A DNA stretch of 64,000 bases from Luteolibacter sp. LG18 (GTDB lineage Bacteria > Verrucomicrobiota > Verrucomicrobiia > Verrucomicrobiales > Akkermansiaceae): positions 3,038,001 through 3,102,000 of the forward strand of contig NZ_AP024600.1 of assembly GCF_036322585.1 (NCBI RefSeq), in the 5' to 3' direction. The notes beneath the pieces are model-generated. The model saw only the letters and a program-made list of their open reading frames with translations. It did no database searches and had not been told where the DNA came from. The position numbers and the translations under genes are program-made. Shown here piece after piece: positions 29,339 to 38,028 of this stretch (position 1 is the stretch's first letter; every line of letters begins with the position of its first letter).

Positions 29339-31225
29339 ATGAAGTTCAAAATTCATTCCACCCGGCGCGCGCTGCTCGCCACCATCATGCTGACCGGTCC
29401 CGCATGGGCCGCCGATGTCTATTGGGACATCGACGGTGCCACCGCGGGGGCGGGCGGCACCGCGCCAGCGGGCACCTGGAGCACCGCGGCCACGAACTGG
29501 TCCGCCGATTCCGCGGGAGGCGCGGCCACCGCGGCCTGGGTGAACGGTGACAGCGCCATTTTCTCCGCGGGCACCAATGCCACCGGCACCTTCACCGTGA
29601 CCAACAGCGGGGTGACGGTGGACAACATCACCCAGCAGGAGGGGAAGATCACGATCAACAGCAGCACCCTCACGCTGGCGGACACCTCGATGACCCTCGA
29701 CGTGCAAACCCGCACCACCGGCGACTATGACCTCCGTATCAATTCGGTGATCGCGAACTCCGGGGCGGGAGCCTCGGGCATCATCAAAAACGGTGCGGGC
29801 ATCCTGCACATGGGGACGGGCACGAACACGTTCTCCGGTGGCCTCACGTTGAACAACGGCACCGTGGCCATCGAGAGCAGCGGCGGCGCGCTCGGCACGG
29901 GCACGCTCACCTTCGCGGGCGGCAATTTCGTGAAGAGCTGGGGGACCAGCGGCAGCGCGACGGCGACGGTCTCCAACGCGATGAACGTCACCGGCACCAC
30001 CAATGTCGGCATCGTCCAGGGCCAGCCGGGGAACCTTGAGTTCACCGGCACTTGGGGAGCGGGCAGCACCAGCGGCAACTTCAATGTCGGGAACACCAGC
30101 ATCAACGGGTTCGCGGTTCAATCGTCCACCATCCAGGTGCGAGGCGACGTTTCCGCCTACACCGGCACCTTCTCCCACAACAACCTGGCATCGGGTGGCA
30201 ACCGCCTCCGCTTCGGCAGCACCAACGGGGGCAATGTCGGATTCGATGCCGCGAAGGCCAGGTTCGTCCTGTCCGGATCGACCACCGGCACCAACGTGGT
30301 GGACCTGGCGGACGGGACCTACGGCACCTTCAAGATCGGGGAGCTGTCCGGCACCGGCGGCCGCCTTCGCGCGGGGTTCGCTTCCGCGGGCAACACGACC
30401 TTCGAGGTCGGTGCGCTGAACACCTCCAGCAGCTTCGCCGGTTTGCTCGACAACAATGCCAACGGCGCCAACGGACTGGCGGCTCTCAAAAAGGTGGGCA
30501 CGGGGGCGCTCGCGCTTTCGCTGGCCGGTGGCAACAGCTACTCCGCGGGCACCACCGTCACCGAGGGAACCCTGCTCGCCGCGAACACCACGGGCTCGGC
30601 CACCGGCACCGGTGCGGTCACGGTCAATGGCGGCCGCTTGGGCGGCACCGGCGTGATTGCTCCCACCGGGACCAATGGCATCAATGTCACGACGGGGGTC
30701 ATCGCTCCGGGTGGTGTGGTTTCCAGCGGCGCTTACAGCGACTCGATCGGAAACCTCGGTTTCAATCTCGGCGGCACCACCGGCACCATCACGATGGCGG
30801 CGGGGACCGGCCTGGAATTCGAACTGGGCACCGCGGGCGTGTCATTGACCAGCGTGGGCAATGGCGACCTCGTGACCCTGCTCGGAGCTTCCGCGGGCGA
30901 CTTCACGTTCAACGCCAACTCCGTCGATTTCAAAGGCACCGGGGGCACGGGGTTCTACAAGCTCTTCGACACCAGCCTGGATGGCACCACCTGGTCGGGC
31001 CTGACCTTCGATGGCACCACCGGCCTCGTTTCCAGCGGCCTCTCGGTCACGAACCTGACGTCCGGCTTCACGGGCAATTTCATCGTCGGCACCGCGGGCA
31101 ACGGCGGCAACCTGGGTGACATCTATCTTCAGGTGCAGGCCGTGCCGGAGCCGGGAACGGCGCTGCTGGGGGGAGGCGCTGCCTTGCTGGTGCTCCGCCG
31201 CCGCCGGAATGCGGCAGGTGGCTGA
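29339..31225 (+). CDS. beta-strand repeat protein with PEP-CTERM tail
   Basis: 628 residues. A signal peptide ends after AWA, then DVYWDIDGATAGAGGT, a typical opening of this family. The middle carries the same beta-strand repeats (GTNTFSGGLTLNNGTVAIE; NSYSAGTTVTEGTLLA). The C-terminus is a clear PEP-CTERM sorting signal: VPEPGTALLGGGAALLVLRRRR, a VPEP motif, hydrophobic helix and Arg cluster, recognised by an exosortase that must be encoded elsewhere. It follows the larger repeat gene closely. The last codons are followed by a dense repeat region. Confidence 0.88.
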   Translation: MKFKIHSTRRALLATIMLTGPAWAADVYWDIDGATAGAGGTAPAGTWSTAATNWSADSAGGAATAAWVNGDSAIFSAGTNATGTFTVTNSGVTVDNITQQEGKITINSSTLTLADTSMTLDVQTRTTGDYDLRINSVIANSGAGASGIIKNGAGILHMGTGTNTFSGGLTLNNGTVAIESSGGALGTGTLTFAGGNFVKSWGTSGSATATVSNAMNVTGTTNVGIVQGQPGNLEFTGTWGAGSTSGNFNVGNTSINGFAVQSSTIQVRGDVSAYTGTFSHNNLASGGNRLRFGSTNGGNVGFDAAKARFVLSGSTTGTNVVDLADGTYGTFKIGELSGTGGRLRAGFASAGNTTFEVGALNTSSSFAGLLDNNANGANGLAALKKVGTGALALSLAGGNSYSAGTTVTEGTLLAANTTGSATGTGAVTVNGGRLGGTGVIAPTGTNGINVTTGVIAPGGVVSSGAYSDSIGNLGFNLGGTTGTITMAAGTGLEFELGTAGVSLTSVGNGDLVTLLGASAGDFTFNANSVDFKGTGGTGFYKLFDTSLDGTTWSGLTFDGTTGLVSSGLSVTNLTSGFTGNFIVGTAGNGGNLGDIYLQVQAVPEPGTALLGGGAALLVLRRRRNAAGG

Positions 31226-31315
31226 TTTATACGGGTAGGGGCCGCCGTGAACCATTTGGGTTATGCACACACGGCGGCCCGTTTTCCGGATGCGCCGTCA
31301 GTGATCGGGCTCTTC

Positions 31316-31820
31316 AAGCCCCGCCAGGGGCGATGTAACAAAGCCGGTGGCTTGCGCTCTGGTCCTTATCCGTATCTTGAACTCTGCATCCCGAATGGGA
31401 TGACAGCCCCAGTAGCCGGTGGTTGAGGAGCCTAGGCGACGACACCACCGGACAGCCCGGATGATGAACCGCACCCCGAAGCGGGTGCCAGCCTCGCACC
31501 CCGGCTCCGTGGCTGGAATGGAACATGGAATTCCGCAGGCCTGTGAACCCGGCTGCGATGCCCTTCGGGATCGAATGACCTTTCCGCGCCAACCGGAGGT
31601 GTCGTCGCCAAGGCTCCTCAACCTCCGGCTACTGATGCTGCGATCCCTTCGGGATCCAGAATCTCCCCGGATAGCTCCAGAGCCACAAAGTCGGAAGGTG
31701 AGGGAGGGATTGCCCAACCGGACCTGTCACCAGTTCCGCTACCCCGCGGACGCGCGCGAGATGTGTATAGGGATCAGGGCTTGCGCCACCGGCTTTGTTA
31801 CGTCGCCCTGTCGGGTGTTT
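31316..31820. repeat. nested composite inverted repeat, about 500 bp
   Basis: The outer arms at about 31323-31375 and 31763-31817 share GTAACAAAGCCGGTGGC as reverse complements. The inner arms at 31411-31446 (GTAGCCGGTGGTTGAGGAGC...) and 31596-31632 (its reverse complement, with TGG changed to AGG) each close on themselves through CCGGTGG/CCACCGG or CCGGAGG/CCTCCGG. Smaller hairpins lie inside: CATCCCGAATGGGATG near 31387 and GATCCCTTCGGGATC near 31642. No reading frame in it looks coding. It fills the gap between the converging PEP-CTERM and GH2 genes. Confidence 0.8.
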
Positions 31821-31839
31821 GATCCGCACGGGAAGGCGG

Positions 31840-34392
31840 TCAATCATCCACGGTGCCGGTGGCCCGGATCTCGGACAGCGCGGCGGCTTTGGGATCGGGG
31901 AACGAGACGCGCACGTAGCGGCCGTGGGTGCCGGGGGGCGTGGGGATGTCCCGGGTGCCGCGCGCTTCGAATTCCGGCAGCGAGGTCCAGCGTGCCTGGT
32001 CGGTGGAGACTTCCACGCGGCAGAGGCGAGGTTGGTTGTCCGGGAACGTGAGACCGATCTGTGAGAGCAGCAGGCCCTTTTCGGTATCAAGCGTGAGGGC
32101 TGGCGCGCGGTCGGCGGGATCCGGTTGCCAGGCCGTGTCGGACTTGCCATCGGCGGCGAGGCCGGAGGCGGAGCCCGGCGCGGACGAGGTGGCTAAGGTC
32201 GGGTTGTTCGGACCGTAGGTGGCGGCGACCTTGGCGGCTGGTGTGGTATTGCCGCGGAGGTACGGCCGGGCTTTGGCCGTGGTGCCGGGGATGTAGGCGA
32301 CCGGACCGGTGAAGGTAAGGGTGAGCCGCGCTTCCTTCAGGCCGGGCGAACTGGCGCTCACCACCGTGGTGCCCGCCTGCCAGGCGCGGAAGGCGATGGC
32401 GGCCTGCCCGTCCTGGATGCGGATGTCGCTGCCGTTTTCGAAGCGGATCGAGGGACCGGTGGGGAATTCACCGGGGCCGGAGACGATGGTGAGCTCAAGG
32501 GGCGGGGAGTTGCTCAGGTGGTGGCCCTGGTCATCCACGATCGTCGCGGTGAGCAGCGTGTCATCGGTGCCATCGGTGAGGATGCCGGAGGTCTTGTCGG
32601 CGGTCAGCGTGATGCCCGCCGGTTTTCCTTCCTTCGGCCATTCGGGCGGGGCGAGGTGGAGGTTCTCATTGCGATACCAGAACCAGGCGCGTTTCGGGAT
32701 ACGGAAGTAATCGACGATGCCCATCTTGCCGAGCGCGGCTCCGGCGATGCTGCCGTGGTCGAATCCGCACCAGATCGCCTGCCCAGCCCGCCAGGGATAC
32801 ACCGGCTGGCCGTTGTCCTTGGCGAGCGATCCCCAGTTCGGAGCATACTTGCCGGGGCGGTCGGCGGTGACGCTGCCATACTCGGAAACCACAGTGGCGA
32901 AGCCGGGGTTCTGGAAGGCCGGAATGGTGGCTCCGTCGCCGTTGTAGCCCGCGATGTCGCCGAGGCGGTCGATGCGGCCCTTGTCGTCGATGGGACGCTG
33001 TGCGCCGCCGATCGCGGCCGGGCGGGTGGGATCGAGTTCGCGGCTCAGGGCCACCAGTTCCTGGAGCAGCGGCCCGATTTTCGGCGCGACCTTGGGATCG
33101 CTGAAGAACGGCTCGTTGCTCATGCTCCAGGCGATCACGGAGGGATGATTGCGGTGGACGCGGATCATCGCGCGCAGTGAGTCCTTCAGGCTGTCCGCGA
33201 AGGGCTTTTCATCCACCTCGCGGATGGGATAGGCGCTGGCGTTCCAGCCGCCCTCCTTCGGGCTGCCGCCGATGCCCCAGAAGCAATTCTCCGCCCAGTA
33301 AAGCATGCCGAGTTCATCGCAGGCGCGTGTCCGGGCCGGTGGCGGCGGATAGTGTGAGCCGCGGAGGAAATTGAATCCCGCGTCCTGCATGAGCTTCACA
33401 TCCCGCCGGTGGCCGGAGTCCGGCACGGCATCGCCCCAGCCGGCCTGGTCCTGATGGACGTTCGCGCCGCGGAGATAGACGTGCTTGTCATTGAGGAAGA
33501 ATCCCTGGTCGGCGGTCCAGCGGATCGAGCGGATGCCGAACGGGGTTTCGTAGTGGTCCACCGCCTTGCCGCCGATGGAGAGTTGGCTGATGGCGCGGTA
33601 GAGGGTCGGGGTGCCGATGTCCCACCGCTTGGGATTCGGGATCGCGGGCGGGGTTTGATCGAAAACGACGGTGGTTCCTCCGGCGATCGGGAGTTTGGAT
33701 TTGGTTCGCGCGGCCACCTTGCCATCGGGATCGAGAATGACGGTTTCCAGTTCCGCCTGAACCTCGGCGGCGAGGTGGTTCGTCACCTCCGTCTTCACAT
33801 TCACCTTCGCGGTGGTGGCGGAAACTTCCGGGGTGGTGACGAAGGTGCCGAACCAGGTGACGTGGACCGGATGGGTGGCGACCAGGCGGACATTCCGGTA
33901 AAGCCCGCCGCTGAAGACGTGCTCGCCCGCGCGTGGCGCGAGGTCGGACTGCCACAGGTTGTTCAATCGGATGGCCACGGTGTTGGCTCCGGGTTTCACG
34001 AAGTCCGTGATGTCCAGAGGGAAACCGCTGTAGCCTCCGCGGTGGCGACCGGCCTTGCGGCCATTGACGAAGATCTCGGCTTCCTGGAAGGCGGCCTCGA
34101 ATTCAAGCGCGACGCGCTTCCGCTCCCAGCCCGCGGGCAACTCGAAGGATTTACGATACCACCCGTAGCCGACGGGGAAATCCTTCGCCATGAAGTAGGG
34201 CGTGCTGAACGAATGGGGGACGCCGGTCGTGTCCCACAGGTGGTCGTCGAACGCGGGGGCCTCGGCTCCGTTCGGATCTCCCGTCTGGTATTTCCAATCC
34301 CGGTTGAAATTGATCGTTTCACGGAGTTCCGGCACGGCGTGGGCGACGATGCAGGTCAGGAACGTGGATAGGAGCAGCGGATGAGGAGACAT
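31840..34392 (-). CDS. secreted glycoside hydrolase family 2 (beta-galactosidase-like)
   Basis: 850 residues with a signal peptide (SPHPLLLSTFLTCIVAHA). The domain order is GH2 sugar-binding domain (WYRKSFELP... GYSGFPLDITDFV), immunoglobulin-like domain, TIM barrel, then C-terminal Ig-like and F5/8 type C-like (discoidin) modules. The catalytic acid/base Glu is in SNEPFF (residue 427) and the nucleophile Glu in VVSEYGS (residue 504). Substrate could be beta-galactoside, glucuronide or mannoside; the GH78 partner suggests pectin or another rhamnose-containing glycan. ATG at 34392 is chosen because the open frame upstream runs through operator-like repeats and has no coding character. Divergent from the rhamnosidase gene. 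Confidence 0.9.
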   Translation of the reverse strand: MSPHPLLLSTFLTCIVAHAVPELRETINFNRDWKYQTGDPNGAEAPAFDDHLWDTTGVPHSFSTPYFMAKDFPVGYGWYRKSFELPAGWERKRVALEFEAAFQEAEIFVNGRKAGRHRGGYSGFPLDITDFVKPGANTVAIRLNNLWQSDLAPRAGEHVFSGGLYRNVRLVATHPVHVTWFGTFVTTPEVSATTAKVNVKTEVTNHLAAEVQAELETVILDPDGKVAARTKSKLPIAGGTTVVFDQTPPAIPNPKRWDIGTPTLYRAISQLSIGGKAVDHYETPFGIRSIRWTADQGFFLNDKHVYLRGANVHQDQAGWGDAVPDSGHRRDVKLMQDAGFNFLRGSHYPPPPARTRACDELGMLYWAENCFWGIGGSPKEGGWNASAYPIREVDEKPFADSLKDSLRAMIRVHRNHPSVIAWSMSNEPFFSDPKVAPKIGPLLQELVALSRELDPTRPAAIGGAQRPIDDKGRIDRLGDIAGYNGDGATIPAFQNPGFATVVSEYGSVTADRPGKYAPNWGSLAKDNGQPVYPWRAGQAIWCGFDHGSIAGAALGKMGIVDYFRIPKRAWFWYRNENLHLAPPEWPKEGKPAGITLTADKTSGILTDGTDDTLLTATIVDDQGHHLSNSPPLELTIVSGPGEFPTGPSIRFENGSDIRIQDGQAAIAFRAWQAGTTVVSASSPGLKEARLTLTFTGPVAYIPGTTAKARPYLRGNTTPAAKVAATYGPNNPTLATSSAPGSASGLAADGKSDTAWQPDPADRAPALTLDTEKGLLLSQIGLTFPDNQPRLCRVEVSTDQARWTSLPEFEARGTRDIPTPPGTHGRYVRVSFPDPKAAALSEIRATGTVDD

Positions 34393-34445
34393 GGGGCGCT
34401 CGGGGAAGCATGTCGCGGCTTGGCGTCCATGGCTGCTGTCTTGGT

Positions 34446-34506
34446 GTCTTCCTTGGTAGACAGCGGTTCGCGCGGATCTCGGTTCGCGCGGATCTACCAA
34501 GGTAGA
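34446..34506. promoter_or_regulatory. twin operator-like boxes between GH2 and GH78 genes
   Basis: GTCTTCCTTGGTAGA at 34446-34460 is the reverse complement of the 24381 box at 14 of 15 positions. TCTACCAAGGTAGA at 34493-34506 is a near-perfect palindrome of the same half-site TCTACC. Between them is a tandem 16-base repeat, CGGTTCGCGCGGATCT twice. The arrangement fits binding of a LacI-type dimer controlling two divergent promoters. Confidence 0.55.
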
Positions 34507-34559
34507 TTGTCGGTCCGGTTGTCTGGCGGGATGCCGGCGTCAGTCTATGGGGTCGTAAG

Positions 34560-36677
34560 ATGAAGAGAATCGTTTCGCGTGTGTGGTTCGGTGTGACGGC
34601 GATGGCGTTGTCGTGGCAGTCGTTCGCGCAATCGGAGGCGCACGCGAAATCGCGGTTTGCGATCATCGATCCGGCGTATGACGCGCTGGCGGTGAAGCCC
34701 TCGCTGGAGACGCGGGAAGGCTCGGCTCCCTGGCTGTATGGCGCGTCGGAGTTGGAATGCTGGCGGCTCCAGGTCCTGCGGCAGAGGTCGCAGCAGGCGG
34801 GACTGAAAGTGGGCTACCCGGGCACGTTCCATTCCGCATCGCCGCGGGCCGTGTTCCGGTTGCCCGTCGGTGGCGTGAAGCCGCCCGGGGTCATTCAGCT
34901 GCGTGCCGTCGGAGAGGTGACGGTCACCTGGGACGGGCGCGAGGTTTACCGGGCAGCCGCCACCGAGGCCATCCATCGCATCACGCTGCCCGGTGACCTG
35001 AAACCGGGTGGCGATCTGGAAATCGCGCTCGTCACCGGCGGCGAGCCTCCGGCGCTGTGGATCGAGGACGTCCCGTTGGCGACTGGAAAGGCCGCGTGGC
35101 GCTGGTCCGCCGATGGAAAGGAGTTTTCCGATCCCCGGACCTTTCCCCAGACCGCGGGAGGTGTGCCGCCCCACCGCGTGGAGCCCGGCGAAATCGTGCT
35201 GGCTCCCGCGGGGCGGGACGGCGAGCTCCACGACATGGGGCGCGTGGTGTTCGGGCGGATCGCGTTCGCATGCAAGGGGAAGCCTTCGTTGATCGTGGGC
35301 GAATCGACCGCGGAAGCCCGCAATGGAGATCCGCGGCACTTCGAGCAATCCACCGCGCTCAGGGACCTGGGTAATGGCTCCTGGATCAGCGAACACCCGC
35401 TGGCCTTCCGCTATTTCCGTGTCACGGGAGGCGAGGTGTCGGAGGTGAAATGCCATGCCCTCTTCAGTCCGGTGCGCTACCGCGGGGCCTTCGCGTGCTC
35501 GGACGAACGGCTGACGCGCATCTGGATGAACAGCGCCTACACGCTGCGCCTGTGCCATCTGGATTTCCTGCTCGATGGCGTGAAGCGCGACCGCCTGCCA
35601 TGGGTCGGCGATCTTTCGATGAGCCTGATGGCAAACGCCTACACCTTCGGTGATGGCGAAATCGTCCGCCGCAGCCTGGTGGCGCTCGGCAGCGCAGGCA
35701 TCGGCAAGACCCACCTGAATGGCATCGTCGATTACTCGATGTGGTGGGTGGTCGCGCAGGATTACTACCAGAGCTACTATGGCGATGCCGATCACCTGCG
35801 CCACGAGTGGCCGCTCATCCAGGACACCTTGGAACGGCTCGCCGCGGGCAGCGATGCCAATGGCTTCTACGTTGTGAAGAAGGGGGATTGGATCTTCGTC
35901 GACTGGGTCTCGCAGGAAAAACAGACGGCCCTGCAAATCGTCTGGTGGTGGGCCCAGGCTTCCGGGGCCAAGCTGGCGGAGCGCGTCGGTGACACGAAGG
36001 CCGCGGCCCGGTGGCGGCAGCGCGCCGATGCCTTGGCCAAGGTGCTGAACCAACAGGCATGGGATCCCAACGGCGGCTGGCGCGAACGCCCTGATGGGAA
36101 GTCCGGTCCCTCTAGGCACGCGAACGCCTATGCCACGATGTCGGGGCTCTCCACGCCCGCGCAACAGCGACAGGTGCTGGCGGTGCTCGCGGGCGATCAG
36201 GCCAAGCCCGTCGGCACGCCCTATGTCGCCGGATTTGAAAACATGGCGATCGCGCGGCTCGGCGATACCGCGACGTTCTTCAAACGCGTCGATGCCTGCT
36301 GGGGCGGGATGCTCGACCGCGGCGCGACCACCTTCTGGGAAGCATGGGACCCGAACCAGCGCGGCGACGATGCCTACTCCTTCTACAAACGGCCCTATGC
36401 CAAGAGCCTCTGCCACGCGTGGAGCGCGGGCCCGGCGGCTTTCCTCCCGGCGGAGATTTTCGGGCTCCGACCGGTGGCCGATGGCTGGCAGCGCTTCTCC
36501 GTGGAGCCACGGCTGGGCTCCTTGAAATGGGCCTGCGCCACCGTGCCGACCCCGCAGGGCGAGATCCGGATCTCCGTGGCAGGGAGCCGCATGACGCTGG
36601 GCGTGCCGGCCGGGACCACCGCGGTCTGGCGCGGAAAGAGCCTCGCGGGACCGGGGCATTTCACCCAGTCGCTTTGA
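34560..36677 (+). CDS. secreted alpha-L-rhamnosidase, GH78 family
   Basis: 705 residues with a signal peptide ending near QSFAQ. The catalytic (alpha/alpha)6 barrel is recognisable by DGVKRDRLPWVGDL at residues 339-352, the GH78 signature containing the general acid, followed by the tryptophan-rich VDYSMWWVVAQDYY and VDWVSQEKQTALQIVWWW segments and a late TTFWEAWDP. The C-terminal beta domain ends with a PTPQGEIRISV strand. It removes terminal rhamnose from plant or bacterial glycans. Transcribed away from the GH2 gene across the operator pair at 34446. Confidence 0.9.
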   Translation: MKRIVSRVWFGVTAMALSWQSFAQSEAHAKSRFAIIDPAYDALAVKPSLETREGSAPWLYGASELECWRLQVLRQRSQQAGLKVGYPGTFHSASPRAVFRLPVGGVKPPGVIQLRAVGEVTVTWDGREVYRAAATEAIHRITLPGDLKPGGDLEIALVTGGEPPALWIEDVPLATGKAAWRWSADGKEFSDPRTFPQTAGGVPPHRVEPGEIVLAPAGRDGELHDMGRVVFGRIAFACKGKPSLIVGESTAEARNGDPRHFEQSTALRDLGNGSWISEHPLAFRYFRVTGGEVSEVKCHALFSPVRYRGAFACSDERLTRIWMNSAYTLRLCHLDFLLDGVKRDRLPWVGDLSMSLMANAYTFGDGEIVRRSLVALGSAGIGKTHLNGIVDYSMWWVVAQDYYQSYYGDADHLRHEWPLIQDTLERLAAGSDANGFYVVKKGDWIFVDWVSQEKQTALQIVWWWAQASGAKLAERVGDTKAAARWRQRADALAKVLNQQAWDPNGGWRERPDGKSGPSRHANAYATMSGLSTPAQQRQVLAVLAGDQAKPVGTPYVAGFENMAIARLGDTATFFKRVDACWGGMLDRGATTFWEAWDPNQRGDDAYSFYKRPYAKSLCHAWSAGPAAFLPAEIFGLRPVADGWQRFSVEPRLGSLKWACATVPTPQGEIRISVAGSRMTLGVPAGTTAVWRGKSLAGPGHFTQSL

Positions 36678-36929
36678 TCCAATACCACCACCGTTGACAT
36701 CCGCAGCATTCCCGCCGCCTGGCTCCCGGCGGGCAGCGACGTTTTCGTCCATTGCGATGGGAAATCGCAGGCCCGGGATGTTATGGGTGCCCCGAACAGT
36801 TGCCCAAAATGCACCGTTTTTCGGATTTCGGCGGACACCCGTGGGCGCTGGCGGAGTGGATGCAGAACGAGCGGAGATTCGAAATCTCCTCTACAGCAGC
36901 CTGATGCACGGAAATACCATCCTGGAGGA

Positions 36930-37005
36930 TGGTGGAGCATAGGAGATTCGAACTCCTGACCTCTTCATTGCGAACGAAGCGCTCTACCAACTGAGCTAAT
37001 GCCCC
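36930..37005 (-). tRNA. tRNA-Ala (CGC)
   Basis: On the minus strand, acceptor GGGGCAT pairs with ATGCTCC, the anticodon arm is CTTCGTTCGCAATGAAG with anticodon CGC, the T-arm is AGGAGTTCGAATCTCCT, and CCA is encoded; 76 bases. It supplies the GCG alanine codon, abundant in this GC-rich genome. The preceding 36678-36929 holds no gene; a GGAGATTCGAAATCTCC near-palindrome at about 36873 shares 11 bases with the tRNA T-arm region. Confidence 0.93.
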
Positions 37006-37140
37006 CTTGCGGTGACGGCCCAGTGGTTGCCAGTCCGGAGCCGCCAAGGCAAGGCGAATTTCCATCGGTTTTCCTAGGGAAATCGGATCGGCCCCCCAAT
37101 CTGGCTTTGCCAACGGCGGGGGATTGACCGTAAATCGCGC

Positions 37141-37884
37141 ATGCGTTTCCCGCGTCAGGTCGCTCTCCTTTCCCTGCTGATTCTCCCCGCCCTCCTCCCG
37201 AGCTGCAAAAACGGTCCGGGCTCCAATCCCGTCCCGGGCAAGACCACGGGCCCGTTCGACAGCCGCGGCAATTACGTCGAGGCTTGGGCCGACAAGCCCT
37301 CGATGTGGGGCAAGTCGAAGCCCGCCAACCAGCCGGCACCCGATGCCGATACCCCGCTGGTGGCCGCCAACGAGCAGCCGCCGGACAGCGCGGTGCCGCT
37401 CGCTCCCGGCGGTTCGCCGACGCTGGGCAGCTACAAGCCGTCCTCGAAGCCGAGCCGCTCCGAAGTGGAGGTTTCCAGCCGATCCAAGGTCCGCGAGCGT
37501 GAAGCGCTGGCGGCCAAGTCGAAGACCACCACCAAGGGCTCCACCGCTTCCACGACGAAGTCGAAGACCGGTACGAGCACCTCGAAGGGCAGCACCGCCT
37601 CCACCAAGTCGAAGACCGGCACGACCACCAAGGGCAGCACCGCTTCCACGAAGTCGAAAACCGGCACGACCACCTCGAAGGGCAGCACGGCCTCCACCAA
37701 GTCCAAGACCGGCACCACGACCACCAAGTCGAAGACCGCTTCCAGCCGCTACACGGTGAAGAAGGGCGACTCGCTGTCCTCCATCGCCGCGAAGAACAAG
37801 ACCAGCGTGGCGGCCCTGAAAAAGGCCAACGGCATCAGCGGCACGACGATCCAGCCGGGCAAATCGCTGACGATCCCGAAGTAG
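37141..37884 (+). CDS. LysM-domain lipoprotein with Thr/Lys/Ser repeats
   Basis: 247 residues. Lipoprotein signal with LLPSC (Cys22). A disordered middle carries about five tandem repeats of the type GSTASTKSKTGTTT (residues about 130-195). The C-terminus is a single LysM peptidoglycan-binding domain, YTVKKGDSLSSIAAKNKTSVAALKKANG...IQPGKSLTIP. Presumably anchored in a membrane by lipid and reaching the cell wall through the flexible linker. The internal repeat is imperfect at DNA level, so copy number could vary. Its stop is AAG TAG, nine bases before a composite palindrome. Confidence 0.9.
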   Translation: MRFPRQVALLSLLILPALLPSCKNGPGSNPVPGKTTGPFDSRGNYVEAWADKPSMWGKSKPANQPAPDADTPLVAANEQPPDSAVPLAPGGSPTLGSYKPSSKPSRSEVEVSSRSKVREREALAAKSKTTTKGSTASTTKSKTGTSTSKGSTASTKSKTGTTTKGSTASTKSKTGTTTSKGSTASTKSKTGTTTTKSKTASSRYTVKKGDSLSSIAAKNKTSVAALKKANGISGTTIQPGKSLTIPK

Positions 37885-37892
37885 CGGTCAAC

Positions 37893-38028
37893 GTAGCTGA
37901 AAGCTCCGCTTTCAGAATGTAGGGGGAAGCTCCAGCTTTCCCTCTGTGGGGGAGGAGGTCGTCAGGCCTCCCCGCCCCCCGCCAACTGGAGCTGGCGGAG
38001 ACGATTCGAAAGCGGAGCTTTCGACTAC
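37893..38028. repeat. four-hairpin composite palindrome
   Basis: The outer hairpins CTGAAAGCTCCGCTTTCAG (37897-37915, preceded by GTAG) and CGAAAGCGGAGCTTTCG (38007-38023, followed by ACTAC) are inverted relative to each other. An inner pair based on AAGCTCCAGCTTT (37926-37939) and AACTGGAGCTGG (37985-37996) lies between. The terminal CTA at 38025-38027 is the TAG stop of the DUF4339 gene on the minus strand. Confidence 0.8.

Noticed and set aside
36694..36942. 82-codon frame upstream of tRNA-Ala(CGC)
   Set aside because: Runs into the tRNA and a near-palindrome; no coding character.
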